Source: Desulfovibrio sp. JC022
GTDB lineage: Bacteria; Desulfobacterota; Desulfovibrionia; Desulfovibrionales; Desulfovibrionaceae
Assembly (NCBI RefSeq): GCF_010470665.1
Contig: NZ_VOPZ01000003.1
Coordinates: 124,001-188,000 of the forward strand
Length of the DNA: 64,000 nt
Direction of reading: 5' to 3'
The stretch's first letter is position 1. Every line of letters starts with the position of its first letter. Shown piece by piece: positions 9,033 through 17,990 of the stretch. The position numbers and the translations under genes are program-made. Below the pieces are notes generated by a model, which was not told the DNA's origin, ran no database searches, and was given only the letters and a program-made list of their open reading frames with translations.

Positions 9033-10124
9033 ATGAAGATGATACCTTGGTGGAATGTAGAGTTGAGTGAAGATGCCGCTTCGGCAGTTGCAGAGGCGGT
9101 TAGGACACGTAGTGTCAGCATGGGGAAGATTACTTCAGTGCTGGAACTGCGTATTTCTGAACTACTTGATGTTCCGCATGTGATTGCCTGCGGAAGCGGG
9201 ACCGAGGCTTTAACTCTTGCATTGCTTGAAGCAGGCGTTGGGCCGGGTGATGAAGTAGTTGTTCCTGACCGCACATGGATAGCCACAGCTCATGCTCCGT
9301 ACCTACTGGGAGCTAGACCCGTGTTGGTGGATACCCTCCCCGGTGTTTCTTTGATGGACCCTGACGCTTTTGCTAAGGCTATTACCGTCAGGACAAAAGT
9401 AGTTATCCCCGTGGACCTCAATGGTCGCCTCTGTGATATGCCTGCCATTCGTAACATTGCGGACAAACACGGCATAAAAATAGTTAGCGATTCGACTCAG
9501 GCATTGTTCTGCTCTTATCCTGATGGAGGATATGCCGGGACCCGGAGTAGGAGCGGTTGTTTTTCAATGTCGGTTGCCAAGCTGATACCTGCCGGGCAGG
9601 GTGGTTTTGTGGTTACCGGGGATAATACTGTTGCCGACCGACTTCGGATGATGCGTGTGCATGGTACGCAGTCTGTACAGGATACCTGCTGGGAACTGCC
9701 TGGCGGGAATTTTAGGCTTACCGACCTCCATGCGGCAATTGCTCTTGTTCATTTTAATAAGAAGGATGAGTTGATCGCGGGTGTTCATTCGACATATGAT
9801 TATTATGCCTCCCGGTTGGAGGATTCTGAAAGTCTTCGTTTGATCCGTTATGACGATGCCTCGGATGCTATTCCACTTTATCCTGAGGTTCTTTGTACGG
9901 ACCAGAGTGGATTGTTGCATTTTCTTGCTGAGCGTAGAATAAGTGCCAGACCTGCATACGCTCCACTGCACAGTGCTGCTCATTTTGGGCAGCAGGACCG
10001 GAAATTTCCCTATGCTGATTTTTGGGGACAGGCTGTGATGCTTCCTGCCGGGCCAAGCAGGAACAAGGAGGAGCTTGGTGTTGTTGTAGATGCTTTGACC
10101 GCTTGGCAGCGTAATAAAATCTGA
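9033..10124 (+). CDS. DegT/DnrJ/EryC1-family sugar aminotransferase
   Basis: A 363-residue PLP enzyme. It shows ACGSGTEALTLALLEAGVGPGDEVVVPDRTWIAT in overall pattern (seen as CGSGTEAL and GPGDEVVVP), DSTQALF, and SVAKLIPAGQGGF with the Schiff-base lysine. The family aminates keto-sugar nucleotides at C3 or C4. There is no good ribosome site before ATG 9033; coupling to the preceding gene, or the ATG at 9039, could explain initiation. In this operon it probably supplies an amino group to the sugar before or after the NeuB-type condensation. Confidence 0.86.
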   Translation: MKMIPWWNVELSEDAASAVAEAVRTRSVSMGKITSVLELRISELLDVPHVIACGSGTEALTLALLEAGVGPGDEVVVPDRTWIATAHAPYLLGARPVLVDTLPGVSLMDPDAFAKAITVRTKVVIPVDLNGRLCDMPAIRNIADKHGIKIVSDSTQALFCSYPDGGYAGTRSRSGCFSMSVAKLIPAGQGGFVVTGDNTVADRLRMMRVHGTQSVQDTCWELPGGNFRLTDLHAAIALVHFNKKDELIAGVHSTYDYYASRLEDSESLRLIRYDDASDAIPLYPEVLCTDQSGLLHFLAERRISARPAYAPLHSAAHFGQQDRKFPYADFWGQAVMLPAGPSRNKEELGVVVDALTAWQRNKI

Positions 10125-10158
10125 GTCCCATTTCGTTTAATTATACCAAGGGCAAGAC

Positions 10159-11313
10159 ATGAAAAAGAGTGACCGCGCTCAAGCTGAGTTTTATATCAAG
10201 AATCAGGTTTTGCCGGAAAGTCAGGATATTTCTGAGTTGGACTACCATTTTCAGCGCCGTGCCGCACTTTATTCCCACTTGGGTATTCCACCTCTTTTTC
10301 TGAAAGGTCGTTCTGTGCTGGAAATTGGGCCGGGGAATGGAGAGAATTCGCTTTTTACTCTTTCATGTATGCCAGGCGAATATGTTTTGGTTGAGCCAAA
10401 TTCGGGTGGGCTTGAAAAAACAAAGCAGCTTCTTGAAAAATCCCGGTTCAGCGACTCTTCTGCAATTACGTATTTAAATTGTTTTTTGGATGACTATAGT
10501 CCCGACTCCGGATTTGATTTGGTTCTTTGTGAGGGGTTGATTCCGGGCCGGGCAAATCCTGAGAACTTGCTGCGTAAGGTTTTAGAATTGGTGAATCCTC
10601 AAGGCATAGCGGTTGTCACCTGTAGCGAACACCTTGCTTTTCTTTCAGATGCCGTGCGTAAAATTCTTGGGCTTGCGCTTGCTGAACCATCACTTTCTGT
10701 GCTGGAGCAGGCAAAGAATATCACTCCTTTTTTCGAGTCGCATTTTTCCAATTTACCCGGGATGTCGCGCAACGTGAAGGACTGGGCTTTGGATAATGTT
10801 TTCAATCATACTGAGGATATTAATTTCTCGATTCCCCGCGCCCTGGAAGCTGCCGGATCAGATGCTGATTTTTATAGCTCATCCCCTGTCTTTTTCTCGG
10901 ATTGGCGCTGGTATAAGCAGATTACAGGTAAGGAGTTCGGATTTGGCAGCCATGCTGTAGATTTGTGGTCCCGGATAAGGCATTCCACGTTAAACCATAC
11001 CTGCCAGTTCCCTCCGGCCGATCCGAATGTGGTCATGGCGTTAGTCGGATTGGCTGAACGTATTTTTGATTTATCCCGTGAACTGGCCTCAAATCGTGAC
11101 TTAAATATTCTCCCTGAGGTGAGCGAAACTCTGCTTGAACTTGTTGGAAAATTAAGACTTGTGCCTGGGGATACAGCTTGGACTTGTGATGCCTTGCTCG
11201 ATGCTGGGCGGGCTGTATCTCAGGTCCGACACAAAGGGATTGCGGCAGATTGCGGCAGGTTTGCCGCCCTTTTTGGAAAAGGGCAGCAACATCTAAGTCT
11301 TATGAAGAGATAA
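10159..11313 (+). CDS. SAM-dependent class I methyltransferase
   Basis: A 384-residue protein. VLEIGPGNGENSLFTL near residue 50 is motif I of class I methyltransferases (the glycine-rich SAM loop), followed by VLVEPNSGGLEKTKQLL, an acidic end to strand 2. The C-terminal 200 residues do not resemble a known domain and may bind the acceptor. It closes the + strand operon and overlaps the end of the converging gene by 14 bp. O- or N-methylation of the glycan or its precursor is the likely role. Confidence 0.75.
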   Translation: MKKSDRAQAEFYIKNQVLPESQDISELDYHFQRRAALYSHLGIPPLFLKGRSVLEIGPGNGENSLFTLSCMPGEYVLVEPNSGGLEKTKQLLEKSRFSDSSAITYLNCFLDDYSPDSGFDLVLCEGLIPGRANPENLLRKVLELVNPQGIAVVTCSEHLAFLSDAVRKILGLALAEPSLSVLEQAKNITPFFESHFSNLPGMSRNVKDWALDNVFNHTEDINFSIPRALEAAGSDADFYSSSPVFFSDWRWYKQITGKEFGFGSHAVDLWSRIRHSTLNHTCQFPPADPNVVMALVGLAERIFDLSRELASNRDLNILPEVSETLLELVGKLRLVPGDTAWTCDALLDAGRAVSQVRHKGIAADCGRFAALFGKGQQHLSLMKR

Positions 11314-13579
11314 CGTTTCTGATCTTTTTGGTAAGCTTCAGTATTTCCTGCATATCATTTTGACGTATGCCGTGGTCTAGTGCGTCCAAGGCGGCATTGT
11401 CCGCAGCGTCACATGCTTCTTCTACCAGATATTCCAGTTTGGGGGACATGTTTTTCAAAAGCTGTGGGTCGGTGATTTTTTCTTTCTTTACCAAAGGCAT
11501 TTTAAGAGCCTTTTTTAGGAAACCCATAGACTTTTCACGTTCAACTTTCAGCCTACTGTCGCAGGTTTCATAATCAATGGGCATATCCAGCCATTCTTCA
11601 TTGATATCCTCCAGCAGACCGCAGATACGGTTTTTTACGCCCAACTGTTTGAGCAGACTAGGGATGCGTGCCGGGGCATCCATGTAGTCGGGCGGCATCA
11701 GGCTTAAGAACGGCTTATGGAATATCAGTGAAAAAATGGTGAAATGATAGGAGTCGGTGATTACGTATGCAGCGTTCTTAACTAGATTGAGCAGTGTGCC
11801 TACAGAACGGGTCTGTCCGAATTCGTCAGTTATGCCGTTAACTATTTCATACTTACTGTCAAAAAGGTGGTCAAGTATCCCGTTGTCAACAGCCGCAGAG
11901 TTGTTACGGTGGTAATTTACGACCAGGATATATTTGTCCGGTGGCAGCTTGATGCGGCAGTCTTGATTTATGATCGCTTCGTATGTGTCCGCTTCATGCA
12001 GCAGGGTTGGGTCAAGTACGTGGGTTGCTTCCACCCCGAAATCCCTACAGATGTTAAGCCCGGAATCTTCCCGTACGGAAATGGCGTCAAAACGGTGCAG
12101 CAGTTTTTGGGCTGCGTCCTTGTCAAGACTGCCTTCATAGGTTTCCGCTCCGAAACTTGAGGCATAGCAGGCTAAGGATTTTTCATCCCCCCATGCCCAG
12201 TCAAGCATATTAGCGGAGACATCATCCATGCGCATTTTCCACCAAAGCACATCACTGCCGACAAGAATTCTTTTCATTCGGTAGTTTATCTGCTGCAAAT
12301 CACGTCTTGTCGGGCAGTAAGGGGTCAGGTTCAGCCAGTTGTGCCTGAAGGCCGCGAGGACTGGATCTTTTGGGGGTTTTACATTGAAAAAGTTGATTAC
12401 CTCCGCCTGGTAGCCTAGATCATTCACCGCTTTGAACAGAGCGTATGTATGCAGAAGTGTGCCTACATTGTCCCCACGGGTCAGTCCGAAAATTCCAACA
12501 TGAAACATATGTTTTTCCAACCAGTTGTTTAAATTGTTTTTGTTGCGATATGCCTGAAACAGGGCCGGGCGTTCCGCTGAGGCTGCTGCCGGGGACGACA
12601 ACGGACGGTTGTACGCCCTTGCTTCCTCAATGGAGTATCTATGGAGGGTAGCCATTTTTTCCATAAAGGGGAGTAGATCCGAGCCCTTTGGGCTATTCAG
12701 TAATATGAGGCTGGTGCCGCAGTCATTGCGAACTTCTTTGTTGTGATGGTCAAAATCTCCCAAAGTGATGTCGGCACAGCGGCGTATGTCGGTAAATTTA
12801 CATTGGGAGCATGATTTGCGGCTGAGTCCGTCTTTTAGATAAGCGCGGTAAAAGGGATTATCCCACGCGTTCTGTTCACTCAGAGGTTTGCCTTGTTTAT
12901 CCTGGAGGGAAAAATTGTAATAGGAGTCTTTCCATGGAAATTTTTTATCTCTGAAGGAAACTTTCGCTATGTTTTCATTTTCCAAATCCTTGATATATCG
13001 TTTGAAGAAACCGGGCGAGGCAACTCCTTTGCACAGGATTTCCACCGTAAGAAAATTGGGGTCATCGGTATTTAAGAAATTGTTCAGCCCAGCAACCTGA
13101 CACGGGGTGCCGGAAAACAGAATTTTTTTCCCGCTTTGTAGGAGATCTTTAATTTTACTGAAAATATTTCCTGTATCGCTCTGGACATATTTGGAGAAGC
13201 GAAGGGCGGACAATTGTTTCTGATTTTTCGCCAATTCATGGCGGACACTGAAGCTTTCATCTATTGCCGCGCCTGCCACATATCCGTTCCTGACGAAAAT
13301 GTGTTCTGCCAGTATGGGGAAAATACCGCCACTGGAGCTTTTTTTCACTTGTGCAGGGTCTTTTGCCCAGCCGGCGAAGCAATAAAGGGGGGCGGCATGA
13401 AAAACGGTTCCTTTAATGGGGCAGCATGAATCGCATTCCCCGCACTGGGTGCATTGGTTATGATTGATGTAAGGAGTTGCGAATCCTTCACGATCTGGGA
13501 TCATCGTAATGGCTTGTTCAGGACATATATTCATGCACGCAGAGCAGCCTGTGCAGTGGATGCTTTCAGTGTCGATCAT
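11300..13579 (-). CDS. Ferredoxin/FrhB-domain and polysaccharide pyruvyl transferase fusion
   Basis: A 759-residue three-part protein. Residues 8-52 hold two [4Fe-4S] motifs (CTGCSACMNICP and CTQCGECDSCCP). About 60-330 is an F420-hydrogenase beta subunit (FrhB/FdhB) type region with FSGTPCQVAGL and EILCKGVASP. From about 355 (HVGIFGLTRGDNVGTLLHTY) to 660 is a polysaccharide pyruvyl transferase (CsaB/WcaK) domain with ITDSYHFTIFSL. Pyruvyl transferases add a ketal pyruvate from PEP to a sugar; the joined redox module suggests an extra reduction or oxidation step. The start overlaps the stop of the upstream methyltransferase gene. Similar fusions are known in surface polysaccharide loci, but their chemistry is poorly defined. 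Confidence 0.82.
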   Translation of the reverse strand: MIDTESIHCTGCSACMNICPEQAITMIPDREGFATPYINHNQCTQCGECDSCCPIKGTVFHAAPLYCFAGWAKDPAQVKKSSSGGIFPILAEHIFVRNGYVAGAAIDESFSVRHELAKNQKQLSALRFSKYVQSDTGNIFSKIKDLLQSGKKILFSGTPCQVAGLNNFLNTDDPNFLTVEILCKGVASPGFFKRYIKDLENENIAKVSFRDKKFPWKDSYYNFSLQDKQGKPLSEQNAWDNPFYRAYLKDGLSRKSCSQCKFTDIRRCADITLGDFDHHNKEVRNDCGTSLILLNSPKGSDLLPFMEKMATLHRYSIEEARAYNRPLSSPAAASAERPALFQAYRNKNNLNNWLEKHMFHVGIFGLTRGDNVGTLLHTYALFKAVNDLGYQAEVINFFNVKPPKDPVLAAFRHNWLNLTPYCPTRRDLQQINYRMKRILVGSDVLWWKMRMDDVSANMLDWAWGDEKSLACYASSFGAETYEGSLDKDAAQKLLHRFDAISVREDSGLNICRDFGVEATHVLDPTLLHEADTYEAIINQDCRIKLPPDKYILVVNYHRNNSAAVDNGILDHLFDSKYEIVNGITDEFGQTRSVGTLLNLVKNAAYVITDSYHFTIFSLIFHKPFLSLMPPDYMDAPARIPSLLKQLGVKNRICGLLEDINEEWLDMPIDYETCDSRLKVEREKSMGFLKKALKMPLVKKEKITDPQLLKNMSPKLEYLVEEACDAADNAALDALDHGIRQNDMQEILKLTKKIRNVISS

Positions 13580-14268
13580 CTCAAAGCCTTATCTCTTTTT
13601 CCGAATCCTGCGGCCATGATGTAATGGCACATGGGGAAGAAACCTGTGTGAAATGTTTCGTCATTCATCCCGAAAATAACCGTGTTTTCAAAGTATTTCG
13701 AAATCAGGCCATAGAGTCGTTGTGGTGTGTAAAGGTTGATGTGGGCCATCTGACTTTCCGGTGAAGCATATTCACTTGCAGACTCATTGGGAGTACCGAT
13801 AATGCACATTCCGTTGGGGGTGAGGTTCTTGACAATAGTTTCAAGGAATTCGTCTTCCATTTTGGTTTCAAAATGTTCGATAACGTCAAGACTTACTGCC
13901 GCTCGGAAAGTTCCGAATTTTTGCCCCAGAAAGTCAGCGCATTTGAAATTGATGGGGAATCCCATCCTGTTGGCGCAATTTATGGCGTTCTGATCGCTGT
14001 CAATCCCGGTCAGAGAGTCGCAGTAGCTGGCCATGACAGCACTTCCAACCCCTTCACCGCAACCGAGTTCAAGAACATCGCACTTATCCAGCGGCAGCAT
14101 CCTGCCTGCGGATTTATATCTGGCGAGCATAAAACCTACGTGCTTGGGATCATGGAAAAAGTCTGCGGAAAGGCTTGCCCCAAGTGTAATGTTTTCCCGT
14201 TTTTGATCACGTTCTTCAACGAAATTTTTTACCGAGTTCCAATTTTTGATGGAGGTGTCTTTCATCAT
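13576..14268 (-). CDS. SAM-dependent methyltransferase
   Basis: Motif I is VLELGCGEGVGSAVMA, followed by GIDSDQNAI and AVSLDVIEHFE, a class I methyltransferase of the Methyltransf_11/23 type. I choose ATG 14268 because AAGGA lies just upstream and this start leaves a 20-bp gap to the preceding gene. The longer form from 14331 would overlap that gene by 43 bp. The product is 230 residues. It overlaps the next gene by 4 bp and belongs to the four-gene - strand glycan operon. The acceptor is unknown. Confidence 0.78.
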   Translation of the reverse strand: MMKDTSIKNWNSVKNFVEERDQKRENITLGASLSADFFHDPKHVGFMLARYKSAGRMLPLDKCDVLELGCGEGVGSAVMASYCDSLTGIDSDQNAINCANRMGFPINFKCADFLGQKFGTFRAAVSLDVIEHFETKMEDEFLETIVKNLTPNGMCIIGTPNESASEYASPESQMAHINLYTPQRLYGLISKYFENTVIFGMNDETFHTGFFPMCHYIMAAGFGKRDKALR

Positions 14269-14288
14269 CGTATCCTTAAAGTGGGTTG

Positions 14289-15770
14289 TTATTTGAGAAA
14301 CCATGGGTTTCGCATGCAAAAACTGTGACATATTTGGCTTTGCGGCGGAAAGGGAAGCTGCCGGATAATGGATTCGTTTACCAGTTTATGAAATATGTCC
14401 TGAAACGAATCTTCTTGCTCCCGGACATTGTGATTGTTTACCAAGTCGTAAACTTCTTTGACCAAATCGAGTATCTCCTCAGGAGTATTGTCTAAAAACT
14501 GGACAGTGCTCTGGTTCTCCATGTCAACGCACCAGTCAAGGTCGGCTATCTTCATCTTGATGCAATCTTTAAAGGAAATCATGGCATTATTTTGTATTGA
14601 TTTGAATTTTTTGAATATAAAAATTCTATTTTTATTTAGGAATGCGCCGGGGATATTGTAGATGGGGTAATTTACCATACCTATTATTTTATGGAAAAAG
14701 ATGGGGAGTAGATTGACCCCGGTATCTGCGGCTATGCAGAAAAGGCTTTTGGCGCTCAAATAGACATCCATGAATTCGCTGCGGTGGTATGAAGCGTAAT
14801 CAACTATCCGTGTACCGGAGGTGGAGAGTTTTTTTTCTACCACGGCTCCCATGCGTATGCTAGTGATCCCTTTGGCAGCCAGCCATTTCATGGAGGGAAT
14901 GTAAGTGTCGATATCCATATCTCTATAGTCATGATATGAATAATGTTTGTTGAGCAGATGTTTCAGATATGCCGAGTCCCGGCCCCAGAAGCAGACAAAG
15001 GGTTTGTGTGGATCAACGCCCATCCGCTGCATTTCTGCTTGTGCGTGTTTTTCTTCTTCTTCTGTAAATTTAAAGTCCCAAGGGAAATGCATATACCTTG
15101 CTTTGGTCTGTTGCATGTATTCTATACCATCTTCACCTTGATTGTTTTCGGATATATCTAATGTAAATTTATGTAGGCCCTTGTATTGGAGGGCTGTTTT
15201 GTATGCATCCTTAGTCCAGAAGCTGAATTGTACGTATGTTCTCCACCAGTCAAGAATATAGCTGTTGGCCACGGAATCTTGGGCCACTCCGAAAATAAGA
15301 GTGTTCGCAAGTTTTCCTTCTTCATTGATTTTAGCTACATACTCGGCAATATTGCCGACCTGATGCCCTATCCTGTCCGTTCTGGTCTTAACAAGTATGA
15401 CATCAAGTATTTCGTACAACGATTCGGCAATGCAGAAAAAATTCAGTATGAGTTTTGTGTAATCTTCAGTCGTGAATTGTATTTTACGGCAGAATTCTAA
15501 CAAATCTGCTTTGGCAACATTGCATACATAATCCCTACTGAGTGTTAAGTTGCGGTTACATGCGGGGCATTGTGTTTCCCAGGCGACCGCTCCTTTGTAT
15601 TTTCCGTTGAGGATCTTGAATAGGGAGAGAGGGGAAGTGACTGCCGGGCGTAAGGAGGTTTCGAAAAAATGGTCACATTCCGAGCACCTGAACCTGAAAA
15701 CGGGAAGACCCTTTACGGCCTTGTCAATAATCAGTCTGAGAGGTTGAGCGTGCATTGGGTTTATTGACAT
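14289..15770 (-). CDS. TIGR04372-like putative glycosyltransferase with N-terminal zinc ribbon
   Basis: A 493-residue protein. Residues 28-75 contain CSEC and CPAC, a likely zinc ribbon. The central part (FVCFWGRDSAYLKH, then DMDIDTYIPSMKWLAAKG and SIRMG, then FCIAADTGVN) matches my memory of the TIGR04372 glycosyltransferase family, which has a GT-B-like nucleotide-sugar site. It is the second gene of the - strand operon, after a methyltransferase that also has an N-terminal zinc ribbon. Sugar donor and acceptor are unknown. Confidence 0.6.
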   Translation of the reverse strand: MSINPMHAQPLRLIIDKAVKGLPVFRFRCSECDHFFETSLRPAVTSPLSLFKILNGKYKGAVAWETQCPACNRNLTLSRDYVCNVAKADLLEFCRKIQFTTEDYTKLILNFFCIAESLYEILDVILVKTRTDRIGHQVGNIAEYVAKINEEGKLANTLIFGVAQDSVANSYILDWWRTYVQFSFWTKDAYKTALQYKGLHKFTLDISENNQGEDGIEYMQQTKARYMHFPWDFKFTEEEEKHAQAEMQRMGVDPHKPFVCFWGRDSAYLKHLLNKHYSYHDYRDMDIDTYIPSMKWLAAKGITSIRMGAVVEKKLSTSGTRIVDYASYHRSEFMDVYLSAKSLFCIAADTGVNLLPIFFHKIIGMVNYPIYNIPGAFLNKNRIFIFKKFKSIQNNAMISFKDCIKMKIADLDWCVDMENQSTVQFLDNTPEEILDLVKEVYDLVNNHNVREQEDSFQDIFHKLVNESIIRQLPFPPQSQICHSFCMRNPWFLK

Positions 15771-15797
15771 AAAAATTGTTTCCTTTATTTGCCTGGA

Positions 15798-16718
15798 TTA
15801 CTTGGGAGTGAAAACGCCGATAATGGTGTCACAGAGTTTTTGTTTTGCCAATGTCTCTGCATATGTCTTGGAAAGGGGAGGGGTATCAAGAAAAGACCAG
15901 TGGTTTTGTCCGCCTTTATCGCCTTTTGCCAGCCAGAATAAATGGTTTGCAAGCGGGTACCTTTGGAATTGAATCATTTTCAGAGTTCTGTATCCGGCTT
16001 TTTCGGCAAGTTTTTTCAGCGTGCTTTCATTGAACATATATAAGTGGCAGCTCCAATATGTGAATTTGGAGAATGCTTCGTTTTCATAAAGGGATAGAAG
16101 AGCATCATCTGCGCTAGGTACTTCAATTACCAAAGTTTTGGGGCTTCTCTCTGATTTAAAAAAATATTGATGAAGTTTTTCAAGTTCCCGGAAGGGATCA
16201 GGCATGTGTTCTAGAACGTGGAAAAGGGTGATTACATCAAATTTATTTGATGATGGAAGGGAAGACAGTTCGGGAAAAACATTAAGGCGTTTTTTTTCGC
16301 AACGTTTGAGCATGGCGTTTTCCGGTTCTATGCCGGTAATGCTTTTTGCAGTGTCTTGAGCCCGTAATATAAAATCACCTTGACCACATCCGATATCGAG
16401 AACTCTTTGATTATGGATCAGTTTCTTCCACTGAGCAAAGCGGCGTTCCGTGTCTTTGGAACTTTGTTGATCGGCCTGTTTCGCGGTTCCCGGTTGGTTT
16501 TCATGCATCTGTCCGTTTTTATAAAACGCTTTATGGATATGCGAAAACGAGGACAGTTGAACCAGCCCGCACTCAGTACATTCAAGAGGTAGCAGATTTT
16601 GGTCATCCCGTGCATGTCCGGGGCGAACTATATATTTCTGTCCTTGGCATAAATGGCACTGGAATACTAATTGTTCATGTGTTTTTTGCATATTGAAAGG
16701 ATTATTAAGGGAGAACAT
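15798..16718 (-). CDS. Methyltransferase with N-terminal zinc ribbon
   Basis: A 306-residue protein. CHLCQG and CTECG near residues 21-50 form a zinc-ribbon-like head. The SAM-binding core follows: VLDIGCGQGDFILRA, GIEPENAML and FDVITLFHVLEHMPDP, typical of Methyltransf_23 proteins in polysaccharide loci. The ATG at 16718 has an AGGA box. It is the promoter-proximal gene of a four-gene - strand operon that runs towards the + strand sugar operon. It probably methylates a glycan residue or end-caps a chain. Confidence 0.75.
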   Translation of the reverse strand: MFSLNNPFNMQKTHEQLVFQCHLCQGQKYIVRPGHARDDQNLLPLECTECGLVQLSSFSHIHKAFYKNGQMHENQPGTAKQADQQSSKDTERRFAQWKKLIHNQRVLDIGCGQGDFILRAQDTAKSITGIEPENAMLKRCEKKRLNVFPELSSLPSSNKFDVITLFHVLEHMPDPFRELEKLHQYFFKSERSPKTLVIEVPSADDALLSLYENEAFSKFTYWSCHLYMFNESTLKKLAEKAGYRTLKMIQFQRYPLANHLFWLAKGDKGGQNHWSFLDTPPLSKTYAETLAKQKLCDTIIGVFTPK

Positions 16719-16887
16719 CTATCCTGTCTAGTTGTGCGCAATCATTTCCGGTGTGGTGGGGGGCGCAGATTGATTGAGAGTCTCCAGTTTTTGGAGAAAT
16801 ACTGGGAAGCCTTTCTCGTAGTGGCAACTGTGTTGGTTATGCTTGCACAGAATCATTCTTCTCTTACTCTACTTTCGGAGTTGTAGA

Positions 16888-17139
16888 TCATGCAGCAACT
16901 CCCCTTGATCTTTGACATTGGTCCTTGTTTAAGCCGTAAATATAGAATGCTTGTTTGAGGACTTCAGTCATCATGACTTGGCATAACTGCTCTGCAACCT
17001 GTTTGTTTTCCAGCAGATTTGCCGCAGTCAGAGTCAATGTCCGTTGAGGAGACGTTACGTTGCATTCGGGTCCTTCCTTTTTTATCGTACTGCTGCATGG
17101 TAATAACAGAATACCAAGGAAGAGAGGACCCTTCAACAA
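16888..17139 (-). CDS. Doubtful small lipoprotein-like frame
   Basis: An 83-residue frame with a hydrophobic start and LLLPC, which could be a lipobox, then a plausible amphipathic tail. The start would be TTG with no clear Shine-Dalgarno sequence. It lies in decayed DNA next to a transposase remnant. I do not recognise it; it may not be expressed. Confidence 0.22.
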   Translation of the reverse strand: MLKGPLFLGILLLPCSSTIKKEGPECNVTSPQRTLTLTAANLLENKQVAEQLCQVMMTEVLKQAFYIYGLNKDQCQRSRGVAA

Positions 17140-17177
17140 AATATTTATTTTATTTCAATGTGTTGACTGTTGCTTAG

Positions 17178-17366
17178 GCTGTAAAAGTTTCTCCGAAAGT
17201 CGAGTCTAATTATTTGAATACGAAAGGGCTCCACAAAGTAATCCTAAGTGAGCAAGAAAGGATTCATAAAATATATTGTTATATTAACTTCTATAGCAGT
17301 GAACGCTTTCAAAAAAGAGTCGCCCAGCTTTCACCGATGAAACTCTGGGAAAAACTGGCCGCTTAA
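17178..17366 (+). pseudogene. IS3-family transposase (orfB) C-terminal remnant
   Basis: Reading from 17178 gives a frame with SPKVESNYL, then YINFYSSERFQKRVAQLSP, and ends KLWEKLAA before TAA at 17364. This matches the end of the IS3-type DDE transposase: the S-x-K-x-E segment with the last acidic residue, then the conserved tyrosine/arginine stretch and LSP. An in-frame TAG at 17175 and the lack of the rest of the gene show it is a fragment. Confidence 0.7.
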
Positions 17367-17416
17367 ATCTTCTTAATGGGGTCCTATAAAACTGTCTACC
17401 TGACGGGGAGACCCCA
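17367..17416 (+). mobile_element. Probable right end of the IS3-type remnant
   Basis: Directly after the transposase stop comes a stretch with ACTGTCTACCTGACGGGGAG. The TGTCTAC-TGAC-GGGG pattern is common in terminal inverted repeats of IS3-family elements. No matching left end was found, so the outer boundary and target duplication are not defined. Confidence 0.45.
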
Positions 17417-17940
17417 TTGGGAGTCTTCTTTTTGGTTCTGATGCTTAGGAACAATAGAATATTAAGGATGAAAGAATCCTTTGCTTGGATATCCATTTTA
17501 CTTTTTCTTGTGTTAAATCCTAAAAAGACATCTTCTTTGGGAAATATTGACGCAGTAGGACGTTTGTATTTACATTCTGAGCTCTTTGCATTGGGGCTGA
17601 GGGGCGCAAAAAATCTTTTGTTTGCAATTTAACTTGCAATTCCTCATATCCAAAACAATTTTTCCGCGATCAAATTTAAATGAGCTTACGGATTTTAAAG
17701 ATACATCCTTAAAAAGAGTAATAAACATTTCATTAATCATTGATCTAACTATAAATCGTTTTGAAATAAACTTCCTTACTGTGAGGAAATGTTTGTTTTC
17801 ATATAGTGAGAAGTTTAACTCTACCAATTTGAGTAGCTCTGAAGTGTAAAGTGCTATAGCTCACAGGAACTGTCCCTCCGTTGTTGGGGGGGCTTGGTCG
17901 CAAAACAAAAAGTTTACTGTGGGCTTAATTTTTTCAAATA

Positions 17941-17966
17941 CACTCCCACCTGGTCAGGTGGGAGTG
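17941..17966 (-). terminator. Hairpin terminator of the amino-sugar operon
   Basis: CACTCCCACCTG and CAGGTGGGAGTG form a perfect 12-bp stem with a 2-nt loop, 25 bp past the stop of the FdtB-like gene. The following T-rich tract on the - strand is weak. Confidence 0.65.
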
Positions 17967-17990
17967 TTAAACTTTACATTACAATCAACA

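Larger units (their letters stand above)
16719..17990. other. Gene-poor AT-rich interval with mobile-element debris
   Basis: About 1.27 kb between two glycan operons. I can support only an IS3-type transposase tail and its end near 17.2-17.4 kb, and a doubtful small lipoprotein frame. The stretch 17420-17935 contains short open frames on both strands with no recognisable motif and no good ribosome sites. It looks like decayed acquired DNA. Confidence 0.6.
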
